From: Beta vulgaris subsp. vulgaris
Taxonomy: Eukaryota; Streptophyta; Magnoliopsida; Caryophyllales; Amaranthaceae
DNA: 64,000 nucleotides
Direction of reading: 5' to 3'
Assembly: GCF_026745355.1 (NCBI RefSeq)
Contig: NC_079207.1
Coordinates: 35,252,002-35,316,001, forward strand
The notes below the pieces were generated by a model that did no database searches, had not been told where the DNA came from, and worked only from the letters and a program-made list of their open reading frames with translations. Positions 24,019-34,649 of this stretch are shown in pieces (positions within the stretch are counted from its first letter, which is position 1; every line of letters begins with the position of its first letter). A program made the position numbers and the translations under genes.

Positions 24019-27000
24019 AATGGGAACGGAGTAGACAATCAGGCTAAGACAAATAATCAAGGTCCAGTGTTTGTCATGAGCAATCGTGAGGCTGAAACGA
24101 CTGCAGGCGTAGTGACTGGTACTTTCTTCATCTCTTCTATTCCAGTTAAGATTTTTTTGATTCAGGAGCTTCTCACTCTTTTATTTCCAAAACCTTAGTG
24201 AGAAACTTAAGTTGGGAAAACCCGAATTTATAAGCATGGATATAGTCATACCTTCTGGAGATGTCATTAACGTTTCTAAGCTATATAGAGATGTTTTAGT
24301 GACTATAGCAGGGGTATAATTTCCTTCAGACTTAATTGAATTCGAGTTAGATGACCTAGATGTTGTTATGGGAATGGATTGGTTGGGAAAATTCAAAGCC
24401 CAAATAGATTGCAGAGCCCAAAAAGTGACGTTGAAAGGCCCAAAAGGAGTCAAAGTAACCTATAGAAAAATCAGTCAGAAGCCCAGTCCAAGAATGATTT
24501 CTGCTATGCAACTCAAGAACTGTATAAGAAAGGGGTATCCATTGTACTTATGTAGTATACAAAAGTTGGGAGTAAAGGAGAAAGATGGAGAATATTCCTG
24601 TAGTGAATGAATTCATGGATGTCTTTCCAGAAGAAATCCCTGGAATGCCTCCAATAAGGGAGGTGGAGTTCACCATAGACCTAATGCCTGGAACTGGCCC
24701 AATATCTAAAGCACCATATCGTATGGCTCCAGCTGAAATGAATGAGCTTAAGACCCAATTAGAAGAGTTATTAGAGAAGGGCTACGTAAGGCCTAGTGTA
24801 TCCCCATGGGTGCGCCTGTCTTGTTTGTAAAGAAGAAGGATGGTAGTCTAAGGTTGTGCATCGACTACCGTGAGTTGAACCAAGTGACCATCAAGAATAA
24901 GTATCCTCTCCCAAGGATCGAATTTGTTTGACCAACTAAAGGAGCTGGAATTTTCTCTAAGATTGACTTAAGGTCAGGGTATCATCAGTTAAGAATTGCT
25001 GATAAGGACATTGCTAAGACCGCTTTTAGGACGCGTTATGGCCATTATGAGTTTACAGTAATGCCTTTTGGATTGACTAAGCGCCAGCAGTATTTATGGA
25101 TCTCATGCATAGAATTTTTAAGCCATACTTAGACCAATTTGTGGTAGTATTTATAGATGATATATTGGTTTACTCTAAGAATAAAGAAGAGCATGAGAAA
25201 CACCTCCGAATAATTTTGTCAACCTCTCCAACAGAAGCAATTGTATGCAAAGTTTTCGAAGTGTGAGTTTTGGTTGGAAAAAGTGGCATTTCTAGGCCAC
25301 GTCATATCTAAGGAGGGTGTTGCCGTTGATCCAGAAAGATTGAAGCCGTTAGTGAGTGGCCTACTCCAAAGAATGTGACTGATATAAGAATTTTCTAGGC
25401 TGGCGGGTTATTACAGACGTTTTGTTAAGGATTTCTCGAAAATAGCCCGACCCATGACTAACCTTATGAAGAAGGAGTCCAAGTTTATTTGGAGCCCAGA
25501 ATGTGAGAAAGCCTTCACCATCCTAAAGGAAAGACTAACCACAGCCCCTGTGTTATCCTTGCCTGATGGGAGTGATACTTATGAAGTATATAGTGATGCA
25601 TCTAAACATGGTCTAGGGTTTGTTTTAATGCAAAATAGAAGAGTCATTGCTTATGCATCAAGGCAACTAAACCATATGAAGTCAACTACCCTACTCATGA
25701 CTAGAGTTGCCGCAATAGTCTTTGCTTTAAAGATTTGGCGTCATTATTTGTATGGGGTGACATGTAAGATATACACAGATCACAAGAGTTTGAAATACAT
25801 TTTCACCCAAAAGGATTTGAATATGAGGCAAAGGAGATGGTTAGAATTCATAAAAGACTACGATTTGGATATCCAATACCATGAAGGGAAAGCCAATGTA
25901 GTGGCAGATGCCTTGAGTAGGAAGACAAGTCATACCTTAAGCACTATGGTGGTGGCAGATCAATGTGTTTAGACTTTCAGAAGATGAATCTTGAAGTTAT
26001 GCAATATGGAGAAGTAGAGAAAATGTTTAGTGCATTGACCATCCAACCCTCGATGTTTGATCAAATTAGGGAAGCTCAATTAAAAGATGAAAAGATGGAA
26101 AAGATAAAAGAAAAGGTGAGGGAGGGTCATGCTGGAGACTTCGAAATTCATGAAATGGAAGTTTAAGAATGGAAGGAAGGTGGTATATACCCGAAGCTTG
26201 TGAAGATTTGAAATTAAAAATCATGGAGGAAGGTCATAATTCTCCATATTCGATGCACCCAGGGGGTGATAAGTTGTATAAGGATTTAAAGAAGAATTTC
26301 TGGTGGGCTCGTATGAAGTTGGACATAGCGGAATTTGTTTCAAATGCTTAACATGTCAAAAGGTGAAGAGTGAACATAAAAGACCCCAAGGAAAAGTCCA
26401 ACCTTTAGATGTGCCAGGATGGAAGTGGGATTCTATTTCGATGGATTTCGTTGTTGCGTTACCTAAGGGTAAATCTGGAAATGATACGATATGGGTAATT
26501 GTCGATAGGTTGACCAAGTCTGCAGTGTTCATACCTATGAAGGCAACATGGTCGATGGACCAACTAGCTAAGGCCTACATCAAGCATGTATTGAGAATAC
26601 ATGGAGTACCGAAAGATATTGTGTCTGATCGAGATTCTAGATTTTTGTCTAACTTCTGGCAGAAGCTACAGCAAGCCTTTGGTTCGAAGCTATTGATGAG
26701 TACTGCTTTTCACCCAGCCACGATGGTCAGACTGAAAGGACCATACAAACCTTAGAAGATATGTTAAGAGCTTTGTCATGGAATATCAGGGTTCATGGGA
26801 AGATCATCTCGATTTGATAGAGTTCTCCTACAACAACAGTTATCATTCAAGTATAGGCATGGCACCATTCGAGGCTTTATATGGTAGGAAATGTAGAAGC
26901 CCATTATGTTGGAACGATATAAGTAAACAGTTGTACTTGGGCCTGAATTGATTGAAGAGACCGTGCAACAGGTTAAGATGATCCAAGGAAAGATTAAGGC

Positions 27001-27481
27001 AGCCCAAGATCGTCAGAAAAGCTAGCTGATCTGAAGCGTAGGGAAGAAGAATATGAAGTGGGCGAAAAAGTGCTTTTGAAAGTATCACCAATGAAGGGTG
27101 TGATGAGGTTTGGAAAGAAAGGGAAGCTCAGCCCTAAGTTTATAGGCCCATATGAAATATTGGATAGAGTTGGAAAAGTGGCCTATAGACTAGCCCTACC
27201 TACTGAATTAAGCCGTGTTCATAATGTGTTCCATATATCTCAGTTGAGACGGTATATCCCAGATAAATCGCATGTGTTGCAACCTGAAACAGTTCAAATT
27301 GATGAACTTGTCTTATGAAGAAAGGCCTATTAAGATTTTAGACAGTAAGGTTAGAAGTACCCGAAACAAAGATGTTAAAATTGTTAAGGTGCTCTGGTCT
27401 AATCAGAAGTCTGAAGAAGCAACATGGGAAGCAGAGGCTGACATGCGAAAGAAATATCCAGAGTTGTTTGCAGAAGGTTAG
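24019..27481 (+). pseudogene. Chromovirus pol: protease, RT, RNase H, integrase, chromodomain (broken)
   Basis: Protease: TGTFFISSIPVKIF near 24115, with the DSGA active site lost to a frameshift. RT: EYSCSE then [12 protein letters not shown] (24585-24830), a frame break, [34 protein letters not shown], and the catalytic [11 protein letters not shown] near 25150. RNase H: 25454-25972 with [18 protein letters not shown]. Integrase: zinc-binding part near 26240-26360, then WDSISMDFVVALPK, DRLTKSAVFIP, and VSDRDSRFLSNFW at 26169-26755. C-terminal: 27058-27481 with GPYEILDRVGKVAYRLALP and a chromodomain-like WEAEADMRKKYPELF. Most frame breaks fit loss of single bases in short runs. No functional polyprotein is possible. 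Confidence 0.9.
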
Positions 27482-27681
27482 TAGTAGAGTTCCGGACGTA
27501 ACTCCTTTTAAGGGGGGTAGAATACGATAGAGTTTCGCGCGTTTGACTTAGAACCATATTGTTTGGCATATTTTATGAGTTATTATGTGAATCAACTTAC
27601 TTTTATAGGAAGTTGGTGGTATATGTGTCTTACTTGCTTTGTCTCTTGCATTGCTTGCTTAAGTTTCGAGGACGAAACTTC

Positions 27682-27697
27682 TTTTAAGGGGGTAGTC
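27682..27697 (+). other. Polypurine tract before 3' LTR
   Basis: TTTTAAGGGGGTAGTC directly precedes TGTAATACTCC of the 3' LTR. A near twin, CCTTTTAAGGGGGGTAG, lies about 180 bp upstream at 27504-27520. Confidence 0.7.
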
Positions 27698-29687
27698 TGT
27701 AATACTCCGTATTTTTAGTAACTCATTAGTTATATTTTTTTAAAGGTTTTATAAAAAGGCTTTTATTAATTATTACGGGTTTAAATAGGCTTTGTATTAA
27801 ATTATGGGATTTTAAATAAATTCTAGCCCAAATTATATATGGGGCCTAAGTTTACAACTTGTAATCCAAGCAGTTAGAAGATATTTTTAAAAAGAAATTT
27901 CAAAAAGGATTTATAAAAGGTTTATAAAAGAAAAAAGAAAAAAAGAAAAAAAAAATTAAATCACTTTATCAAACTCACGCACAGCGTGAACTAAGAGTTG
28001 TTATAACTTGGTTGTTTTATCTTTTGGGTTAATTTGTTAATTGGTTTATTTTATCTTTTGGTTAATTAGCATCTAGACTATTTATCTTGTGGAATATTCC
28101 TCTATTCTAGCTATATTATCATAAAGATAGTATATTTTCTCTAAAAATCTATCTTTTAGTTCCTATTCCTATTCTTATCCTATTTACCCAACTAGTATAT
28201 ATAGGGGTCTCCACCCACCATATTTCACACCAAATTTGAGGAATAAATCTCTTTTCTCAAGTTTAAACTCTCTCTCCCTCTTAGCCTACCTTCTCTATTT
28301 CCTCCCTAGTAGTTATTATTTTTAAAGGTGCGTGTATATGTAGATTTTTAAATATTATTCTGCCTATATAGTATCATGTGTATAGGGTTATTGTTTGCAT
28401 TGAAAATTATGCTTCGTGAGTTGTTTACAATTTGGTTGAAGGTTGATAAACGGTCGAAATTAGATTGGTATTGTAATACATGTTTATTGGAGAATACTAA
28501 TATTTACTAACTATACATATGCCGACTTTATTTCGTCCACCATGCATGTTGTGGTGTTAGGGTCATTCACTAGCATGGTCTTGTTGATAAACTTACCATA
28601 GGTGTTGGTATATTAGTTGATCCACTAATGAATTGTCTTATATATTGTTGTTTACTGCTTGGTATTTTTGGTTTCCACTAAACGTTAGAATCACTAGGTT
28701 GTTATAGTAATGATTGACTTTGCTAAATGAAGAGATAAGTTTTCATTACTAAATTCACTAAGTTATATTACTGTCATGTATCCTTATGTATGAAGTTGCA
28801 AGGGTATTTTTGTGTTAACTTCTATTACGATTAAGTTTATAAGTATTATTATATTTATAAAGAAAGATTATTTTCAAGGATTATTTGATATAAGCAAGTT
28901 ATTAATATTATGTCTTTTAAGTGGCAAAAGTTTTATAAAAGAATTACTATTCTTATAAAGGAGGATTATTTCCGAAAGATTTTTATTAGTTATATGATCT
29001 TTTATGATCACAATTTATAAAGAGGCCACGGCTTGTTATTTACTAACAAGAACGGTAGCTATTATATTTTACCCATGTACTTTTTGTATAAGTCATGTGG
29101 ACAAGGTAGTTCCCCTCGTAATAGACTCAGTAAGGAATACTAAACTTGGGGGGTGTGCACACTTTAGGAAAGGTACCTAGGCAAGGAAAAGGACTTTTAT
29201 TAAAGTTATATACGTTATATTATACAAGTATCCAAGGAATTTATACAAGTTATTTCAAATAGCCAAGGAAGGTTTATATGAATATTGAATGTTTAGTAAA
29301 GTGTTTAAATTTCCGCATTACATGTACTCAGTATTTTACTGACACGCATTTTGTTTTGTTTGTTTTATGGCTTTGTCCCTGTGATGATCCTTTTGGTGAG
29401 CAGATTTTTCAGGTTGATTGATGCATACTACATATGGGAGCTAGTGAGGAACTAGTGCTTAGTTTGTTGTAGTCATTATGTTTATATTTCCCTTTGTCTT
29501 AGTTGAAATAATAAATTTTTATTTATCAATAAAGAGAAGTTATTTTATTAATTCCGCTGCATTGTTAATTTAGTAGTTAGTAGTTTTAGCCTTTAACGTT
29601 ATCACGTGGCAGTAATACTCTCAAGTTTCTCAAGTGTTTTATATTAAAATATATTATTCAAAAAGAGAGAAATTTGGGGGTGTTACA
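27698..29687 (+). repeat. 3' LTR of chromovirus
   Basis: 1990 bp, same ends as the 5' LTR. The 33-bp length difference comes from several short indels spread along the LTR, for example a 4-nt loss near 28196 and a block around 28130 missing a TTATCCTTCC stretch. Confidence 0.92.
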
Positions 29688-29940
29688 AAGCAAGTCTCCG
29701 GACCATCACCAACTAGAAAGGCGGAGGACAACTGTCAGTTCTACTGATCATCACCAACTAGAAAGGCGAAGGACAACTGACATATTTGAGGACCATTACC
29801 AACCAGAAAGGTTGAGGAAAACCGTCAAGTCTGCAGACTATCACCAATCAGAAAAGCAAAAGGCAGCCGTAAGGTCTCCGGACCATTACCAGCCTGAAAA
29901 GTGGAAGATAACCATTAGGTCTTAGGACCATTAGGTCTCT
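29688..29940 (+). pseudogene. 15-residue repeat locus, 3' part
   Basis: In the frame open to 29925 five units of 15 residues follow one another: SPDHHQLERRRTTVS, STDHHQLERRRTTDI, FEDHYQPERLRKTVK, SADYHQSEKQKAAVR, SPDHYQPEKWKITIR. The consensus (S-x-D-H/Y-x-Q-x-E-K/R) is polar and basic with no predicted membrane part. It is the continuation of the units at 15.3-15.5 kb, separated by the retrotransposon. Divergence is higher at DNA wobble positions than in the conserved DHxQxE core, which hints at past coding constraint; this was judged by eye. I do not recognise the family. Confidence 0.5.
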
Positions 29941-29944
29941 AGAC

Positions 29945-30560
29945 CATTACCAATCGAGACAGCATAAATCCAACATGAGTTGAACTGAAATAGCCCATGA
30001 TACCTTCTTTATTTCACACACCTTGTTTTTACATATTTACAAATATGTTCCACACATCTTTGTTCCTGAAGCTTTTGCTTATTTTGCATGTACCGACGTA
30101 AAAGAGTGATTTTGGATTGAAGAGAAACTAGAATCATTCTTCGTCCTGACACGTATACCTTGACATTCAATTTTACAAACCTTAGTCAAAGTGAGGGCTT
30201 CAGTAGACACCTAATTGTGTCTCCCAATTTAAGCTTCCAATGATATATAAATCCTATTGCGTTATTAGTTGTCGGAACCCACGGAAGAGAAATCCGAATA
30301 ACTAACCCAAAATAAATGTGAAGTGTGTTTTGAAATTTTCTTCTAAAGCTCAATAATTATTTTATGATAATTAATTGTATTTTCAGTGCATAAAATATTT
30401 TGATTCCATTTAAAATATTTTAAAAGTTCAACTAATTATTTATAATTTTAATAAATGTTATTATAAATTGAAATCAAATTTTTCTGCCACATAAATTCAA
30501 TTTATGGATTGTAAGGGATAAAAATATATTTTAAAACGAGTTTCAGGAAAAAGACTAACA
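29945..30560. other. AT-rich spacer, no gene seen
   Basis: Nothing supported. It may contain the 3' flank of the 15-residue repeat locus. Confidence 0.35.
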
Positions 30561-30564
30561 AATG

Positions 30565-30656
30565 ATGAGTTGGACGTACGTGGTGCGCCTAGCTAGCCAC
30601 GTGCTCCCAATGCATTGGCCAAGTTGTGTCAGGCACGCCAAACTATGCCTGAGAAG
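30565..30656. repeat. GC-rich dispersed repeat, copy 1
   Basis: Contains GTGGTGCGCCTAGC and TGTCAGGCACGCC. Related words occur at 33.7 kb and, inverted, at 62.5 kb. It directly abuts the CACTA-like terminus at 30660. Confidence 0.4.
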
Positions 30657-30659
30657 TGG

Positions 30660-31250
30660 CACTACAAAAAAAATTGGCTATAGAGGCACGTCATTTGGCC
30701 GACTTGCCTCTAAAACCCCCTTTTACCATCACATAAACATGGTTGCCTCTAATTATATTTTTTATGTCAAGTATATTCTGGTGCCTCTAAAGATACATTT
30801 CAGCATCAAACGAATGTTGGTTGCCTCTGAAACCATGTTTTTAGCATCACATGAATATTGGTTGTCTCTAAATTCATATTTTTAGCATCACATGAATTTA
30901 ATTGTCTCTAAAACCATTTTTTTTTAGCATCAACTATAGTTAGTTGTCTCTAAAGCTATGTATTTAGCGTCACATGACTTTAGTTGTCTCTAAACCATTT
31001 TTTTCAGTATCAACTGTAGTTAGTTGTCTCTAAAGCCATGTATTTAGCGTCACATGAATTTAGTTGTCTCTAAAGCCATTTTTTCAGCATCAACTGTAGT
31101 TAGTTGTCTCTAAAGCGATGTATTTAACATCACATGAATTTAGTTGTCTCTAAAGCCAATTTTTTTAGCATCAAATTTAGTTAGTTGTCTCTAAAGCCAT
31201 GTATTTAGTGTCATATGATATTTCATAGCGACACACTCACAAGGTCCACA
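30660..31250 (+). mobile_element. CACTA-like 5' terminus with alternating subterminal repeats
   Basis: CACTACAAAAAAAATTGG at 30660 is a CACTA-type end. From about 30680 the word GCCTCTAAA or GTCTCTAAA recurs. From 30850 to 31215 it is organised as two 40-bp unit types that alternate: one begins (C/T)(G/A)TCACATGAATTTAG, the other CATCAACTGTAGTTAG, each followed by TTGTCTCTAAAGCCAT. The expected right end (TTTTTTGTAGTG) with a matching TGG duplication was not found to 34 kb, so the element is truncated or its right end is diverged. Confidence 0.6.
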
Positions 31251-31254
31251 AATG

Positions 31255-32770
31255 AACAATAGTTTATTCTAGATATTAAAATTCCAATAATAATCTACTA
31301 TTTTTTTATTAAAAATTTAATAATGTAAGGTTAAAAAAAATGTTAAATTCACCCATTTACATTGACCGATCTTATTGTATAGACAATTGTTACGGGTTGA
31401 TATTATTTTGATTTCGGATAGTCTTTTTCTGGCAACTCGAATTTCGGATCTTTCAATATCGGATTGTGGCGGATTCGGATTATATCAGATGTCGGGTATA
31501 GGTACTATTCGAATTATATCAAGTTGAATCAGATTGGTTTCAGATTAAAATATCTGAACTGATCAATTAAATTGAATTGAACTAAATTGAGTTGAAAATA
31601 ATTGTTTATGAGAACAGAAAATTGAGAACTGATAAAATGGATTTTCATAAAAGAGAATTTTCACAATTTCACTACTACAAAAGTCAGAGATAAGAAATTG
31701 AAGAAAGTTGAATCTTCCATAAAAATTCAAGGTTAGGTAATGACTGATTTCACTACTATAAGTTTATAAATTTCAATTTTGTAGTTTACACATACTTTAA
31801 TTTGAGTTCGAATATAATTTTTCAGACATTTGATGAACTACTTAAGTTTTTTTTTTTTTGAAATTTAAATATTACAGTAATTCTCAACAAAAATTACAAC
31901 ACAAAAATAACTCAAATAAACTATCCATCAAATTCATATATTCAATAAACATCATAGTCTTACAATAATTACCAAAAAATACAACAAACTTAAAAGAAAT
32001 GACAAATAACAATCTGAAACAATCCTCACAAATCTGAAAACCAAAACAAAACAATCTGAAAACCAAAACAAAAAAATTCCGAAAGAACTCCTAAAAAAAC
32101 AAAAGGAACATACAGGAGAGATTACTAACTAGCACGAAGGTAGAGGATACCTTAAGGATACAGGCCATAGTTGAAATTACTGTTGTCAATCTAAAACTCT
32201 CGTCAAACTACCAAAGTTCAAAAATTTTAGTCCTTGAAAAGGAGGGGGAAAAACTACTGAATACAGGAGATCAAGCGAATGTATCCTAAAAATATACTAC
32301 TGAACATACAGAGTTTCAGAATCTTATTAGAAGACTGAATTTTAATCAAAGGTTCTCTTCATCCTTAACCCAGATACAAAACCAAAGGATAGCTTCACTT
32401 CAGCCAGAAAGAAAAATAACATATAGAGTTTCAATTTTTTTAAAAAATCTAGAAGTGAGAAAACAACCAATCAGCTTTGCATTGAGGGATGCCAATCTAC
32501 TAGCACGCTGCTTGAATATAGTTACCTGTGAAGCAATATGAAATCAAATACATTGCCTCAAAAATGTGTTCCTAATTCAATTGGCCAACAGATGCTCCAG
32601 CACTGTGAAAAGGAAACGACACACTCAGTCGACAGTATAAGCAGGCAGAAGCAAACCTTTTCAGATAAGGAGTAAATCAGGCAATAGAGCAAGCACAAGC
32701 ACAAAGATACACATGCACGCCAAGCTCAGTAATCTGACAGAAAAACTTGTGTGTGCTTGTGTAATATATG

Positions 32771-32807
<37 letters not shown>

Positions 32808-33700
32808 GGACAGAGAGCAAGCAGCAGAGAGAGAGAGAGGTCAACGGGAAGGGGGCTTAATAAGAAAAGGATGTGATCAGTCTGATGTATCATACGCAGG
32901 TAATTTGATGCTATGTTCCCGACATAATTGACAAGAGAATTGTTTTGTTTGATACACATCATTAACAGCTGAAGTAGAAACAACTTAATACACTACCAAA
33001 TGCATAGTTATCACTAGTTAGAGCATAAGGCAGAACCACCATATCATTTTGACCGTAAACCAAAATCAAGGAACTTCAAGTAATCAAATTTCTCATAGGC
33101 ATTTTATCGAACATCTTGCTTGCAAAAACAAGAGCACCATATTTAACTTATGCTTTGATCAAAGAAACCAGAAATTCCAATTGGGGAATGAAATAAATAG
33201 CACCCAATGCCTATAATTAATAAAATCTAAAATCAAACCACTGCAATATGAAAAATAAAAAAGAATAACGAAGAAAAACAGAGGTGAAGAGGAAAATAAG
33301 GAAAATTATACATGAAACAGATAAGTGCACCTCCAGTTCAAATTTTACCTTTATCAAGATTCGAATCACGACGACGCTCGATTATCTTCAACTGGGCATC
33401 GCGAATTTGACACACAGGGGTCGGGGGATTCGAGGTTCATCCAGTCAAACTGAATCATAACCGAGACTTCAAACCAAAACCAACCAACCTATTTGAGTAT
33501 AGAGAGACATTTGAATTTCAAAACATAACCGAGACATCTGAATTTAACCCCTGATTGTTCCGAATTATTGTTAAAGTGAAGAAACTTTCCGATACAAGAG
33601 AGGATTGATTCAGCTATTGGATTTGTGAGTCACACAGAGTCTTGCAACCTAGCGCACCACTGAGTTTGACACACAACCTTTCTTATTAATCTATTTAAAT
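31255..33700. other. AT-rich non-coding interior with microsatellites
   Basis: No gene supported. It contains CACTACTACAAAAG at 31672 (an unpaired CACTA-like end), a TA microsatellite at about 32770-32804 followed by a GA-rich tract near 32828, and A-rich stretches. It is possibly the interior of the element whose end lies at 30660. Confidence 0.35.
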
Positions 33701-33719
33701 ATGCGTACCATGTGTACGT

Positions 33720-33845
33720 TTTCTACTAGGCACGTCACGTCAAGCGCACCAATGTGCGCCTGACACGATGAATTTGTGCCTTACACGTCAGTCTGTGCCT
33801 TAGGGGGCTCGTGAAGCGCACTCTCCTTTTTTCTTTAACTACCTT
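33720..33845. repeat. GC-rich dispersed repeat, copy 2
   Basis: CACGTCAAGCGCACCAATGT, GCGCCTGACACG and CTCGTGAAGCGCAC recur, as reverse complement, at 62.46-62.58 kb. Confidence 0.55.
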
Positions 33846-34191
33846 TGGTTTTCCGAATAAAAGGACTGTTTTTCAATTTTATCTCTCGAGCACTTTAATT
33901 TCAAAATATTCACGTACTATATTATGAACCACACATTAATCCTTTTTAAGTTCTTAATCACGCCATGATATTGCTTCCACGATTGATGCTTCTGAAGGTC
34001 GTCACACTCTTCGATTAAAGCCGCATAGGTATGATTGCTAAGGACTCTTGAATAATTCCATTGTTTTTTATTGCCTTAAAGTTACTAATGATTTCTTGTC
34101 ATGATGTAGATATTCAATAAAGAATCGTGTTTATTTTACATTCTAACCTCTTTTACTCTTATTTTTGTGTATATATTAATGTTATTTAAAT

Positions 34192-34432
34192 GGGAAATTT
34201 TCTTAGATACCCTTGAGGTTCGACTTAATTTTCAAATTACCCCTCACATTTGGGGGATTCCTCATATACCCCTGAACTTTATGTTTGGGCTCAAAATACC
34301 CTTATCATACACCGAAATTCAAGTGCATTAATTTCCTAAGGTACCCTTGAAACATAAAATTTGAACTTCAAAATTCAATTAGGGTATTTTGAGAATTAAG
34401 CCAAACCTCAAGGGTACCTCAGGAAATTTCCC
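34192..34432. mobile_element. Short inverted-repeat element, about 240 bp
   Basis: GGGAAATTTTCTTAGATACC and CCTTGAGGTT at the left are mirrored by AACCTCAAGG and GTACCTCAGGAAATTTCCC at the right (about 45 bp, imperfect). No convincing target duplication. Non-coding; family unknown. Confidence 0.55.
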
Positions 34433-34649
34433 TTATTGCATGAATTGTATCACCCACATGTTATTATTGCTAAACAAGACCAAAGGAACTGTTCTAACTA
34501 ATTTAGAAAATTTGGACAACCTGCTAGGTACCTTGTAATATTACTGCTTATTAACTTGCCGTTAAAGTGTAGTCCTTTATGGGTTTCCTGAACCAATTAA
34601 GACTAATATTTTTAGGGTGTAGAAAAATTCTATGATTATTCTTTTGCAC

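Larger units (their letters stand above)
15512..29687 (+). mobile_element. Ty3-gypsy chromovirus retrotransposon (Tekay/Del-like), nested CACTA inside
   Basis: LTRs at 15512-17534 and 27698-29687 both start TGTAATACTCCGTATTTTT and end GGGTGTTACA. An initiator-Met tRNA primer site follows the 5' LTR, and a polypurine tract precedes the 3' LTR. Order of coding parts: gag, zinc knuckle, protease, RT, RNase H, integrase, and a chromodomain-like tail (EEATWEAEADMRKKYPELF), which places it in the chromoviruses; about 2-kb LTRs fit Tekay/Del. Flanks TAGCA and AAGCA form a 4-of-5 match target duplication. It is disabled by many 1-nt frameshifts, stops and a 4.7-kb CACTA insertion between gag and protease. 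It inserted into the 15-residue repeat locus. Confidence 0.92.

Noticed and set aside
31672..31686. CACTACTACAAAAG, a second CACTA-like end
   Set aside because: No paired inverted end or 3-bp duplication was found downstream, so no element was called.
30660..33700. Complete CACTA element ending near the GC-rich repeat at 33.7 kb
   Set aside because: No TAGTG terminus or matching TGG duplication was seen; only the left terminus is reported.
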